A stretch of 64,000 nucleotides of DNA. Source: Burkholderiaceae bacterium (GTDB lineage: Bacteria > Pseudomonadota > Gammaproteobacteria > Burkholderiales > Burkholderiaceae_E). Location: NCBI GenBank assembly GCA_023954045.1, contig JAMLIR010000002.1:182793-246792 (forward strand). Direction: 5' to 3'. Position 1 is the stretch's first letter. Each line of letters begins with the position of its first letter. The position numbers and the translations under genes were made by a program. Under the pieces are notes generated by a model, which saw only the letters and a list, made by a program, of their open reading frames with translations, was not told where the DNA came from and did no database searches. This document shows positions 20,189-28,956 of the stretch, piece after piece.

Positions 20189-21643
20189 ATGATCTCCGAT
20201 CTTCCGATCGCCGCGATCGCGACGGCGCCGGGCAGGGGTGGCATCGGGGTCGTTCGGGTCTCCGGACGCGACCTGTCGCCGATCGTCGCGGCGGTGCTGG
20301 GCCGGGCGCTCGCTCCTCGGCATGCGACCTACGGGCCGTTCCTGGCGGGCGACGGCGGGGCGATCGACCAGGGGATCGCGATCCACTTTCCCGCGCCGCA
20401 CTCGTATACCGGCGAGGACGTGCTGGAGCTGCAGGGGCACGGCGGGCCGGTCGTGCTGCAACTGCTGCTTCGCCGGGTGCTGGAGGCCGGCCGCGACATC
20501 GGCCTGCGGCTGGCCGAGCCCGGCGAGTTCACGCAGCGGGCGTTCCTGAACGACAAGCTCGACCTGGCGCAGGCCGAGGCCGTTGCCGACCTGATCGACG
20601 CCAGCACCGAGCAGGCGGCGCGCTCGGCCACCCGCTCGCTGTCGGGCGAGTTCTCGGCGGCGGTGCATGGCCTGGTCGACCGGCTGATCGAGTTGCGCAC
20701 GCTGGTCGAGGCGACGCTGGACTTCCCCGAAGAGGAGATCGACTTCCTGGAGGCGTCCGACGCGCGCGGCCGGTTGGCGCGCATTCGAGACGATCTGCAT
20801 GCATTGCTGGCCAATGCGCGGCGCGGCGCGTTGCTTCGCGACGGGCTGAACGTGGTGCTGCTCGGCGAGCCGAACGTCGGCAAGAGCTCGCTGCTCAATG
20901 CGCTGGCCGGCGCCGAGGTGGCGATCGTCACCGAGATTCCGGGTACGACCCGCGACCGGATCGCGCAGGCGATCCAGATCGAGGGGGTGCCGCTGAACAT
21001 CATCGACACGGCGGGGCTGCGCGAGACGACCGATCAGGTCGAGCGACTCGGGATCGCCCGGACCTGGGCCGAGGCGGCGCAGGCCGACGTGGTGCTGCAC
21101 CTGCTGGACGCCCGCGAGACCGACACCGCGGCGGCAGAGGCAATCGAGCGCGAGCTCGATCATCGGCTCGCCGAGGCGGTGCCGATGGTGCGGGTCTACA
21201 ACAAGATCGACCTGGCGGGGGTGGCGCCGCGGATCGAGCGGGCGGACAGTGCCGGTACAGTCGCTGATCGGAGAGCCGCCGGGGGCGAGACGATCGGCGA
21301 CGAAAACCGGCCGGAACGCGGCCAATCAGTATCGTCGGTCTGGCTCTCGGCGAAGACGGGGGCGGGGATCGACCTGCTGCGGACGCTTCTGCTCGAGCTG
21401 GCGGGGTGGCAGGCGAGCGGCGAATCGACCTTCATCGCCCGCGAGCGGCACCTGATCGCGCTGCGCGCGGCGCAGACGCACGTCGAGGCGGCGGAGATGC
21501 ACGCGCGCGAGCGGGCGCAGCAGCTGGATCTGTTCGCCGAGGAGCTGCGGTTGGCGCAGGAGCGGCTGAACGAGATCACCGGGGAGTTCACCGCGGACGA
21601 CCTGCTGGGGGTGATTTTCAGCAGGTTTTGCATCGGAAAGTAG
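20189..21643 (+). CDS. mnmE: tRNA-modification GTPase MnmE
   Basis: 484-residue GTPase that with MnmG adds carboxymethylaminomethyl groups at tRNA wobble uridine 34. It shows the N-terminal folate-binding domain ([20 protein letters not shown]), G1 GEPNVGKS at 226-233, G3 DTAGL near 273, NKID near 345 and the catalytic C-terminal FCIGK. It has an unusual ~35-residue Gly/Arg/Glu-rich insert after NKID, making it slightly longer than usual. Its last 18 bases (21626-21643) are the left attachment site of an integrated element and appear to be element-supplied, with synonymous codons differing from the copy at 43021-43038. Confidence 0.97.
   Translation: MISDLPIAAIATAPGRGGIGVVRVSGRDLSPIVAAVLGRALAPRHATYGPFLAGDGGAIDQGIAIHFPAPHSYTGEDVLELQGHGGPVVLQLLLRRVLEAGRDIGLRLAEPGEFTQRAFLNDKLDLAQAEAVADLIDASTEQAARSATRSLSGEFSAAVHGLVDRLIELRTLVEATLDFPEEEIDFLEASDARGRLARIRDDLHALLANARRGALLRDGLNVVLLGEPNVGKSSLLNALAGAEVAIVTEIPGTTRDRIAQAIQIEGVPLNIIDTAGLRETTDQVERLGIARTWAEAAQADVVLHLLDARETDTAAAEAIERELDHRLAEAVPMVRVYNKIDLAGVAPRIERADSAGTVADRRAAGGETIGDENRPERGQSVSSVWLSAKTGAGIDLLRTLLLELAGWQASGESTFIARERHLIALRAAQTHVEAAEMHARERAQQLDLFAEELRLAQERLNEITGEFTADDLLGVIFSRFCIGK
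21626..21643 (+). repeat. attL direct repeat (mnmE 3' end, element-side copy)
   Basis: TTTTGCATCGGAAAGTAG, the final codons of mnmE plus stop. It matches attR at 13 of 18 positions, including the shared core TGCATCGG. Differences from attR are mainly at third codon positions, so the encoded FCIGK end is preserved. Confidence 0.88.
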
Positions 21644-21756
21644 ACTTGATTCCGAGACTGTCCGAGGACGTCCAGCAGGGTAATCTAAGGGGCTGAATAT
21701 ATTGAACATAAATTTCCGCTGATGTCTAATGTGTACCGACTGCAGCCAACGTAAGT

Positions 21757-21814
21757 TGTGTCCAAGTAATTGACCATGGCGGTTTTTGGACAGCTCTATC
21801 GGTCTGCTTGGACA
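21757..21814. repeat. Left-end TGTCCAAG repeats (candidate integrase arm sites)
   Basis: TGTGTCCAAGTAA (21757-21769) in direct orientation, then TTGGACA (21786-21792) and CTTGGACA (21807-21814) in inverse orientation, all between attL and the integrase start. The 13-bp form recurs exactly at the right end (42953-42965). Such end-specific short repeats are typical of tyrosine recombinase or excisionase arm-binding sites; this is inference. Confidence 0.55.
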
Positions 21815-21827
21815 AACGGAGGTGCAC

Positions 21828-23039
21828 ATGCCGCTCAACGACAACGCACTCAAGGCGCTCAAACCCAGGGCGAAGCCGTACACCGTGACTGACGATCGCG
21901 GCCTGTACGTCGAGGTCTTTCCAACCGGCGGGATCGTCTGGCGCTGCCGTTATCGCCTGAACGGCGAGACCGAGAAGCTCACGTTGGGCAAGTACCCTGC
22001 GCTCACGCTGAAGAACGCCCGAAGGAAGCGCGACGAGGCGGCGGAGGCCGCGGCGATGGGCCAGTCGCCGGCACGCCAGAAGCAACTCGCGAAGGTGGCC
22101 GCCGCCGGAACCGCCACGGTGGCCGAGTTCGGCGAGCGCTTCTTCCGGGAGGTGGTGGCGAAGGACCGGAAGGACATCACGATCCCCCGGAGGTACTTCG
22201 ACAAGGCCATCGTGCCGGCGATCGGCGTGAAGCCCGTACGCGACGTCAGCACCGAGGACGTGCGCTCGATCATATGGAAGAAGAAAGAGGAGGGGTTCGA
22301 CGCCGCCGCCGGCCAGATCCGCGGTTTGTTGAAGCGGCTGTTCGACTACGCGATGACCGCCGGGCTGGTTTCGGTGAACCCCGTCCTGGCGCTGCCGATG
22401 CGCCATGTCCATCGGGTGAAGTCACGGGAGCGCGCACTCTCCCCAGACGAGATCCGATCGTTCCTTAAGGCAGCCTTCGAATCCAACATCCGTCGCCAGT
22501 TCAAGATCGGTCTGCACCTCATCCTGCTGACCATGGTGCGCAAGTCCGAACTGCTACTGGCCCGGTGGGAGCACGTCGACCTCGAGAAGGCGGAGTGGCA
22601 CATCCCGGCGGAGCATTCAAAGACTGGCAAGCCGCACAGCGTGTACCTGTCGCGACAGGCCGTGGCCATGCTCCGCGAGTTGAAGGCCCTGGCTGGGGGC
22701 AGCAAGCTCGTGATGCCCGGTCGAGGTAGCCTGACCAAGCCGTTCGCGCATAACGCGATCAACAACGCCCTGAAGGTGGCGCTGAAAGGCCAGGACATCC
22801 CGGCGTTCACGATCCACGATCTGCGTCGCACTGCGTCCACCCTGCTTCACGAGAACGGCTGGCCGTCCGACGTGGTCGAGAAGGCGCTGAACCACACGAT
22901 CGGCGGGGTTCGCGGGGTCTATAACCGGGCCGAGTACGAGCCGCAGCGCCGACAGATGCTGCAGTTCTGGGCGGACTACATCGAGCTGCTGGTGCAGGAT
23001 GGGCGCGTGATCATGGGGCGGTTCAAACCGGCAGCTTAA
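21828..23039 (+). CDS. P4-type tyrosine integrase
   Basis: 403-residue site-specific recombinase. It begins with the DUF4102 arm-binding domain (MPLNDNALKALKPRAKPYTVTDDRGLYVEV). A core-binding domain follows, then a catalytic domain with the first Arg in LTMVRKSELL (near 238), Lys in HSKTGKPHS, HDLRR (near 332), the second His in ALNHTIGG and nucleophile Tyr in VYNRAEY (near 367). All expected catalytic residues are present, so it appears active. The start at 21828 follows GGAGG by about seven bases. It lies 184 bp inside attL, as usual for an element-encoded integrase. Confidence 0.95.
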   Translation: MPLNDNALKALKPRAKPYTVTDDRGLYVEVFPTGGIVWRCRYRLNGETEKLTLGKYPALTLKNARRKRDEAAEAAAMGQSPARQKQLAKVAAAGTATVAEFGERFFREVVAKDRKDITIPRRYFDKAIVPAIGVKPVRDVSTEDVRSIIWKKKEEGFDAAAGQIRGLLKRLFDYAMTAGLVSVNPVLALPMRHVHRVKSRERALSPDEIRSFLKAAFESNIRRQFKIGLHLILLTMVRKSELLLARWEHVDLEKAEWHIPAEHSKTGKPHSVYLSRQAVAMLRELKALAGGSKLVMPGRGSLTKPFAHNAINNALKVALKGQDIPAFTIHDLRRTASTLLHENGWPSDVVEKALNHTIGGVRGVYNRAEYEPQRRQMLQFWADYIELLVQDGRVIMGRFKPAA

Positions 23040-23063
23040 GCGGCCAGCGGGCACTCAGGTGCA

Positions 23064-23078
23064 AACTGGCTTCCAGTT
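23064..23078 (+). terminator. Small hairpin after the integrase gene
   Basis: AACTGG-CTT-CCAGTT forms a 6-bp stem 24 bases after the integrase stop. There is no T-run; it could be a weak terminator. Confidence 0.3.
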
Positions 23079-23160
23079 GAAATCCGCCAAGATTTGTTGG
23101 GCATGGGTCAGGCTCGCTGTGCTCGGCAGGGCTGACGTAACGATGTTGACAGTAACTCGA

Positions 23161-23182
23161 GGTCACGTCCCGGGACGTGACC
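23161..23182. repeat. Perfect 22-bp palindrome
   Basis: A perfect palindrome centred on CCCGGG, with arms GGTCACGTCCC and its complement. It lies in the noncoding gap between the integrase and the defence operon and overlaps the stop of a degenerate reading frame. It may be an operator or a recombination-related site; no direct evidence separates these. Confidence 0.5.
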
Positions 23183-23500
23183 CGCGCAGGCGTGACTGGT
23201 CGTAGGTGCCGAACGGGTTGTAGGGGTTCTTCGCGACGCAGAGAGTCGAGTCGATGACACTGACACCGCGAGCCGGATCTCGCCTCTCGAGTTCGGCCAC
23301 GAGGTAGGGAACAGCGGTCGTGCTTCCACCGCAGAAGCCCTACTCTCGAGGCGCAGGGTTTTCGATCAGGGTGAACAGCCGTGCCAGATGGTCGATCTGA
23401 TCGGGCCGAGAGACCTCGCATGAAGCCCCGGACCGACCACGCGAACTTGGTCGCTCTCCTCGGGCCGAGCCGAGCCAGCAGGGATGTGAGTGCATCGTCG
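23163..23500 (-). pseudogene. Degenerate reading frame of unknown family
   Basis: A protein-like frame is visible on the minus strand. Codons from about 23410 read RPDQIDHLARLFTLIENPAP, then a TAG (23342-23340), then GFCGGSTTAVPYLVAELERR continuing to a TGA at 23163. A neighbouring frame upstream (ALTSLLARLGPRRATKF) would join it with one frameshift. There is no start codon or ribosome site that fits. I read it as the remains of a gene with at least one nonsense codon and one frameshift. The family is not recognised. Confidence 0.4.
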
Positions 23501-23508
23501 GGCGAATC

Positions 23509-23529
23509 GACGGACTCCTGAAGTCCGTC
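23509..23529 (-). terminator. Hairpin at the end of the defence operon
   Basis: GACGGACT-CCTGA-AGTCCGTC forms a perfect 8-bp stem that overlaps the stop codon of the DUF1998 helicase gene. No T-run follows on the minus strand. It probably stabilises or terminates the operon transcript. Confidence 0.45.
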
Positions 23530-26500
23530 ACTTGGGGCTAAACCACGAGTCATCCTCCTCAACCTCTTTGGCCTTGCCTCGACCGACCACCGCCTTGGCG
23601 ATCTTGCGCATGTGCACGCGCATCATCGACTTGTCGAAAAGCTGCTGGTAGGTGATCTCGACCACCTCGTAGTCCTTGCTGCGCAGCTCGTCGCGGATCT
23701 GCCGGTCCCGGAACATGGTCTCCGCATTGCCATGAATGTGGCCGCTCATTCCGTCGAGGTATACGCAGACGCCTTCGAACTGCTCGTTGGGCTGATGAAA
23801 GTAGACGTCGGGACGCGTGGTCACTCCGCCGGACAGCTTGATGGGCCGGTCGGTCTCGAACCCCTCCAGGCCCGCCGCTGTGAGCATCGCCCCCAGCTGA
23901 GCCTCCGCGCCGTTGGCTGGCGTCTTGCTGAGCGTATCGTCCGGCAGGACCGGCGGGATCGGGTGCGATTCCACCAGACCCGTACCCCAGTCTCGCAGGC
24001 AGTCCAGCGCCACGTGCCTGTTGAGGCTGTCGTGATAGAAGGCGTTGCGGAAGTGCTGCAAGCAGTCCACACACGACGACTCGCACGCCGAGGCGCACCC
24101 GGTCACCAGAGCGATCGCTGCCGCAACGACGTCAGACCAACGCCGGACGATCTGCTCCAGCAGCCCTGAGCCGCCGGGCATCGGGTCATAGAGCAAGCCA
24201 TCGACCTCTTCGACGCCGGGTTTGCCGAACACCAGGATCTGCAGGTCGGACATCTCCATGTCCAGAACCTCGGCAGCGCCTTGTCGCAGCGCCTCCAGCA
24301 CGCTGTAAGCCACTTCCTTCGAGGCGCACTCCGGCAAGGTCAGCGCATCGGAGACAACCTCGGCATAGAAGCTCACGAACTCGATCGGACGTCCGCACCG
24401 CTCGGTGTGGTGCTTGTTGAACTCGTCGATCTCCTTCGCATGGCTCAGGGGCGACCGGGTGTGTCCGCACACCAGACAGATCGGGTAGCCCAGCAAGCCC
24501 TGCGAACGCACCTTGGCCGCGGCGCCGACATTCACCAAGCGCATGTGCACGCCGCGCTTCAGGTGCACCGGCCGCGGCCCCCATTCAAAGGCGTAGCCCC
24601 CTCCGTGGCGGCCTTGCTCATGCCCGAAGACGGCCACGGGCATTTGGTAGCGATAGTCCTCCTCGTCAGAGATGTAGGACTGGTGAGGCGCATCGACATC
24701 ACACATGGCGATGCCGAGCAAGCCCACGGCACCGAGCGTCGACGTGGCATCCGTAGGCGCGGGTACCCCGCCGGCCTCCTGCACTGACTCCCGTGAGACG
24801 TCCACCGAGAACGCCAGCGGATCCTCCGGCTCCAGGTGGAACCGCCTTGCCACAAACTTGTGGCCGTTGGCATAGATAAGGTTGCCGGGGACGTACTCCC
24901 GGATCGCGACCGAGGTACTCCGCCGCAACTCCCAGTCCTGGATGTCGGAGCCGTAGCGCGGGGCCTCGTGCGTCACCGTGATGGCACCGGTGTCGAGTCC
25001 ATATCCGGGTAGGAATCCCTCCGCGGCCAGCACGCCATAGGTGTTGATGTCATCGACACCCTCGGCTTGGCTGGCCCGGCGCCGCGTCTCGCCCTTGAGC
25101 TTCTTCACCAAGCGCTCGCAGCGATACCGCAGCGCTTCCTCGTCGGCATCCAGCGCGCCCTTGTTCTGGGCCACCTTCTGCAGCCGATTCAATTGCCCCA
25201 AGGCCCACTGAAGGCGCGCGTACAGCCGCTTCACGACCTCCTGCAACTCGTCGCTAAGTCCCGCAACCAAACGACTGATCTGCTCGGGCGCGACGACCAC
25301 CTGATCTTCGGCGGGCCATCCCTGTCGGAACGCGGCGTGAACAGCGTCGATCAGCTGCGCCTCGTAGCGCTTGACCACCACGCCCAGCGACGAGACGTCC
25401 AGGGGCTCAGGCCGCACAAAGCCCTCGGCGGTGAAGAGGTAGGGCTTGATCAGCCGCGGGAAGCAGACGCCCAGCACTTCCTTCAGCTGCTCCAGCTCCA
25501 TGCCGGGGAGCTGCTCGTCGCGCAGCATCTTGAACAGGGCCGTCAGCACCGTGGCATGGACGTGCTTGCGCACCATGACGGCGTTGCGCAGGTTGAAGCT
25601 CGGCGGCTCCACAAGGCCCTCGAGCATCTTCAGCGGCTCGTTGAAGTAGGCCCGGTCGTGGCTGGCGGCGCGGGCATAGGTCAAGTCCAGCGCCATGCGG
25701 AACTGTCGCCCGGCCCGGCCCGCCCGTTGCCAGTAGTTCGCCGGCAGCGGCGGCACGTTGCGCATCAGCACCGCGTCCAGCGTGCCGATGTTGACGCCCA
25801 TCTCCAGGGTCGGGGTGCAGACCAGCGTGTTGATGCGCTCGTTGTCGCTCTTGAACGCGTTCTCGATCCGCTCGCGATCGGGCCCGGGAATCTGCGCCGA
25901 GTGCTCCCGCGCGCGCAGCATCGCGAACTCCTGGTCGAGCAGCAGCAGCTCGTAGCTGTCGGGGTCCTCGTCCTTCCAGGCCAAGGTGCCAGTGCACCGA
26001 TAGGCCATGCACCGCATGTTCGGCGTCGGGCGACTGTGCAGGCGCCTACAGTTGCCGCACATGTACGTGCCCTTGTGCGGTGTCAGCATCAGCCGGTCGG
26101 CGTCCACCTGGTACGCCCCTGCACAGTGCGGCAGCGGGTTGCCGCGCCCCCCTTTGAGCTGCACCGGCACCAGCAGCTTGAGCTCCTGGCTCAAGAGAGC
26201 CCACACGTCCTCGAGGAACGGCTTCACGTCATCGGGGGCCACGCCCCACGCCACCGCCGCCTGCTTGGCCGCGGTGTCGTAGTTGCTGTACCACTGCATC
26301 AGGCGCGCCTGGTCGTCCTGGCCGTCGCGCTGGAACTTGAGGCCCTTCGGAACGTCCTTCATCGATGGCAGGTAGCCCTGCATGACCTCCTTGACGCCAT
26401 CCATCCACACCTTGGAGAACGCAAGGGTCTCGCGATCGAAGAGGATCTTTCGCGACCGGGCTGCATCCAGCAGCGAAGCCACTCCCTCGGCCAGGTCCTG

Positions 26501-28927
26501 TGGCTTGCAGCCGATGCGGTGGGACCACTTCAACAGCAAGGGCAGTTCGGGGTCCAGCCCCTGGTACTGCACCTTCATCCGTCCCCACGGTTCCAGGCCG
26601 ATGCGCTGTCGCGCGCCGAGCGCCAGCTCGCGCAGCAGCTGTGCGCGAATGAACCACTTGCGCTCCCCTGCGTGGGCCTGGCTGGTCTGCGACTTCGGCA
26701 CCACCCGCCAGACCTCGGGGATCAGCGCCCGTGACAGCTCGTCGTCGGCATCCAGGAACTGGTCCAGCCACAGTGTCAGATCCCCCACGCCCACGGGCCC
26801 CTGCTTGATCTTCTTGTAAAGCAGTTCCCGCAGGCGGAAGCGGCGCGACCGGTCCTGCATCCAGCCGGCCTGGAAGGCAGCGTCCTGCCGGTTGTCGGCA
26901 AAGACGAGCAGCCGCCGCCGTTCGGCGCGATGGATCATGCTCTGCGCCAGCACATGCACGTCGGCCACCGTGGTCGCGCGCACCGGGCGTGCGGGCTCCC
27001 GGTACTGGCCGATGAAGCGCCGGCCGCTGGCGCCACAGGACACGCAGCGGGCCAAGTAGCCCGGCTGGTCCTCCTTCTGCTGCACGAAGTGCAGCGCGGC
27101 CATCGGCTTGTTGCGGCCGCACCCCACGCACTCATCAACAGGCTCGCTGTGCGCGGCACCGCAGTAGCGGCACACATACAGCGTCTGCGTCCGCGGCGGC
27201 GCGTCGTCGTCGCCGTCACTGCCCACCAGGTGGTCGAGTGACACCGCACGCATGCCGCCGTGTGCCTTGTCCATCGGGCGCCACGCGCGGACCTCGCCCT
27301 CGGCCTGTCCACCACCGGGTTCCAGCCCGGTGAAGTGGAAGTCCTCCAGCCCGTGCTCGAAGTAATGCTGGCCACAGGTGGTGCAGCTCAGCACCGGGAA
27401 CCGCTGCAGGTCATCACCTTGCGCCAGGGCATCCTCGGCCGACAACCACAGTCGTGCCTCGCGCGTCGGCTCGGGAAACGTCACCACCGCACCGCTGACC
27501 CCGCGCACGAATCCATGCACCACGGGCCGCAGCAATGGCCTCGTGTCGGTCCGGGCCGCGGCCCCAAGCGCCAGCCAAATCAGGATCTCCTCTTCGGAGA
27601 TCGCCCGGCCGAGCGCCTGCCCCAAGTCCTCCACCAGTTCGGACAGCGGGCGCGGCCGACGCAGCTTCTCGGCGATCTGGTAGACCACCTCGTTGTGGCT
27701 GAGATAGCGGTGCAGCGCGTGGCGCCAGTGGCCGTCGGTCCAGCGGGTTCCGGTCACCGTCTGGAACCAGATGCGCAGCGCCTGAATATCGGCCTCGGTG
27801 GCGTCGTCACGATCCACCTGGGTGAGGATGGCCAGCAGGTTCTGCAGGTGCAGCGCCTGGTCGCCGGCCAGGGGGCCGCTCGCCGTGCGCGGCTCGCCCC
27901 ACACGTCGGCCTCGTAGGACTCGCCGACCAGTTCCACTGCCGCGCCGTCCACGCCGAAGAACCGGCTGGCGAACAGGCGCCCCGCCTCCAGCCCCTTGAC
28001 GGGGTCGGCGATGGTGGCCGACGTGGCAATGCACGTCGTCGAGGCTTCGGTCTTGCCGCAGTACGCCCGCAGCCGGCGGATCAGGCAGGCCGTCTCGGCA
28101 CCCTGGGCACCGGAGAAGGTGTGCGCCTCGTCGAAGACGAGGTACTCCAGGCGGGCGCCGTCGAACAACTCCAGGTCCCGCTGGCGGGTCAGCAGCAGTT
28201 CCAGTTGCTTGACGTTTGTCAGCAGGATGCGCGGCTGCTTGCCCGGCGTGCGCATCTCTTCGCGAGACACGCGCTCCTCGGGCGGATGCACCGCGACGTC
28301 GAGCTTCTTCTTCTGCACGTCCGCCAGCTTGGCCCGGTAGTCGGCCGCACTGCTGCCAGCCGGCAGGCGCACGCCGACGATATCGGCCTCGGTCTGCGGC
28401 GTCTTGCCGACATACATGCCGAAGCTCACACCAGTGCCGGCCAACAGCTCGCGCATGCGCTGCAGTTGGTCCTCGGCCAGCGCATTCATCGGGTACACGA
28501 TCACGGCGGTGACGCCGGCTGGCTCGTGGGCGTCGCGTAGCGCCAAGCAGCGGCTCACGATCGGCAGCAGGAAGCACTCGGTCTTGCCCGAGCCGGTGCC
28601 GGTGGCCACCAGCGTCGTCTTGCCGGCGTGGATGGCTCGAAAGGCCTGCTCCTGGTGTCCGTAGGCCGTGGGATACGGCGACAGCTGCTTGATGTGGGGA
28701 TGCAGCACCCCTTCAGCGATCAGCTGGTCGAGGCTGGCACCCTGGCGGAACGTGCGTGACAGCGAGACGAACGGCCCCTTCAGCAGCGGCGTCGCGCGTG
28801 TGTGCTCCAGGTTCAGGAGCTTGCGCATCTGGGCATAGAGCCCTTCGTCCGCAAACGCGTAGGTGCTGAGTTGGTACCGAAGGAAGTCGCTGACGACCTG
28901 CTCGGTGTACGTGATCGGGTTCAGCAT
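23528..28927 (-). CDS. DEAD/DEAH helicase with DUF1998 and C-terminal nuclease-like domain (DrmA/DrmB- or DruE-like)
   Basis: 1799-residue protein. The superfamily 2 helicase N-terminus has Walker A ATGTGSGKT at 108-116, VIVYPMNALAEDQ (motif Ia) and DEAH at 266-269; the second lobe has TPTLEMGVNIGTLDAVLMRN and QRAGRAGR. Several zinc-ribbon Cys pairs lie in between (CTTCG, CRYCG, CVGCG, CVSCG, CGNC). The DUF1998 Cys cluster CASACESSCVDCLQHF is near 1610. The last ~110 residues (PDVYFHQP near 1704, VYLDGMSGHIH, RDRQIRDELRSKDYEVVEI) follow a Vsr/DUF559-like PD-(D/E)xK nuclease pattern. It lies 29 bases after the methyltransferase gene. DISARM class 1 normally splits helicase and DUF1998 into DrmA and DrmB; here they are one protein. 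A phage-defence role is inference. Confidence 0.8.
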   Translation of the reverse strand: MLNPITYTEQVVSDFLRYQLSTYAFADEGLYAQMRKLLNLEHTRATPLLKGPFVSLSRTFRQGASLDQLIAEGVLHPHIKQLSPYPTAYGHQEQAFRAIHAGKTTLVATGTGSGKTECFLLPIVSRCLALRDAHEPAGVTAVIVYPMNALAEDQLQRMRELLAGTGVSFGMYVGKTPQTEADIVGVRLPAGSSAADYRAKLADVQKKKLDVAVHPPEERVSREEMRTPGKQPRILLTNVKQLELLLTRQRDLELFDGARLEYLVFDEAHTFSGAQGAETACLIRRLRAYCGKTEASTTCIATSATIADPVKGLEAGRLFASRFFGVDGAAVELVGESYEADVWGEPRTASGPLAGDQALHLQNLLAILTQVDRDDATEADIQALRIWFQTVTGTRWTDGHWRHALHRYLSHNEVVYQIAEKLRRPRPLSELVEDLGQALGRAISEEEILIWLALGAAARTDTRPLLRPVVHGFVRGVSGAVVTFPEPTREARLWLSAEDALAQGDDLQRFPVLSCTTCGQHYFEHGLEDFHFTGLEPGGGQAEGEVRAWRPMDKAHGGMRAVSLDHLVGSDGDDDAPPRTQTLYVCRYCGAAHSEPVDECVGCGRNKPMAALHFVQQKEDQPGYLARCVSCGASGRRFIGQYREPARPVRATTVADVHVLAQSMIHRAERRRLLVFADNRQDAAFQAGWMQDRSRRFRLRELLYKKIKQGPVGVGDLTLWLDQFLDADDELSRALIPEVWRVVPKSQTSQAHAGERKWFIRAQLLRELALGARQRIGLEPWGRMKVQYQGLDPELPLLLKWSHRIGCKPQDLAEGVASLLDAARSRKILFDRETLAFSKVWMDGVKEVMQGYLPSMKDVPKGLKFQRDGQDDQARLMQWYSNYDTAAKQAAVAWGVAPDDVKPFLEDVWALLSQELKLLVPVQLKGGRGNPLPHCAGAYQVDADRLMLTPHKGTYMCGNCRRLHSRPTPNMRCMAYRCTGTLAWKDEDPDSYELLLLDQEFAMLRAREHSAQIPGPDRERIENAFKSDNERINTLVCTPTLEMGVNIGTLDAVLMRNVPPLPANYWQRAGRAGRQFRMALDLTYARAASHDRAYFNEPLKMLEGLVEPPSFNLRNAVMVRKHVHATVLTALFKMLRDEQLPGMELEQLKEVLGVCFPRLIKPYLFTAEGFVRPEPLDVSSLGVVVKRYEAQLIDAVHAAFRQGWPAEDQVVVAPEQISRLVAGLSDELQEVVKRLYARLQWALGQLNRLQKVAQNKGALDADEEALRYRCERLVKKLKGETRRRASQAEGVDDINTYGVLAAEGFLPGYGLDTGAITVTHEAPRYGSDIQDWELRRSTSVAIREYVPGNLIYANGHKFVARRFHLEPEDPLAFSVDVSRESVQEAGGVPAPTDATSTLGAVGLLGIAMCDVDAPHQSYISDEEDYRYQMPVAVFGHEQGRHGGGYAFEWGPRPVHLKRGVHMRLVNVGAAAKVRSQGLLGYPICLVCGHTRSPLSHAKEIDEFNKHHTERCGRPIEFVSFYAEVVSDALTLPECASKEVAYSVLEALRQGAAEVLDMEMSDLQILVFGKPGVEEVDGLLYDPMPGGSGLLEQIVRRWSDVVAAAIALVTGCASACESSCVDCLQHFRNAFYHDSLNRHVALDCLRDWGTGLVESHPIPPVLPDDTLSKTPANGAEAQLGAMLTAAGLEGFETDRPIKLSGGVTTRPDVYFHQPNEQFEGVCVYLDGMSGHIHGNAETMFRDRQIRDELRSKDYEVVEITYQQLFDKSMMRVHMRKIAKAVVGRGKAKEVEEDDSWFSPK

Positions 28928-28956
28928 GTTGTTGTTGGCTCCCTGTGCTCGACTTG

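Noticed and set aside
21644-21760. tRNA gene expected next to an integrase attachment site
   Set aside because: No cloverleaf sequence or T-loop motif is present; the attachment site is the mnmE gene end instead.
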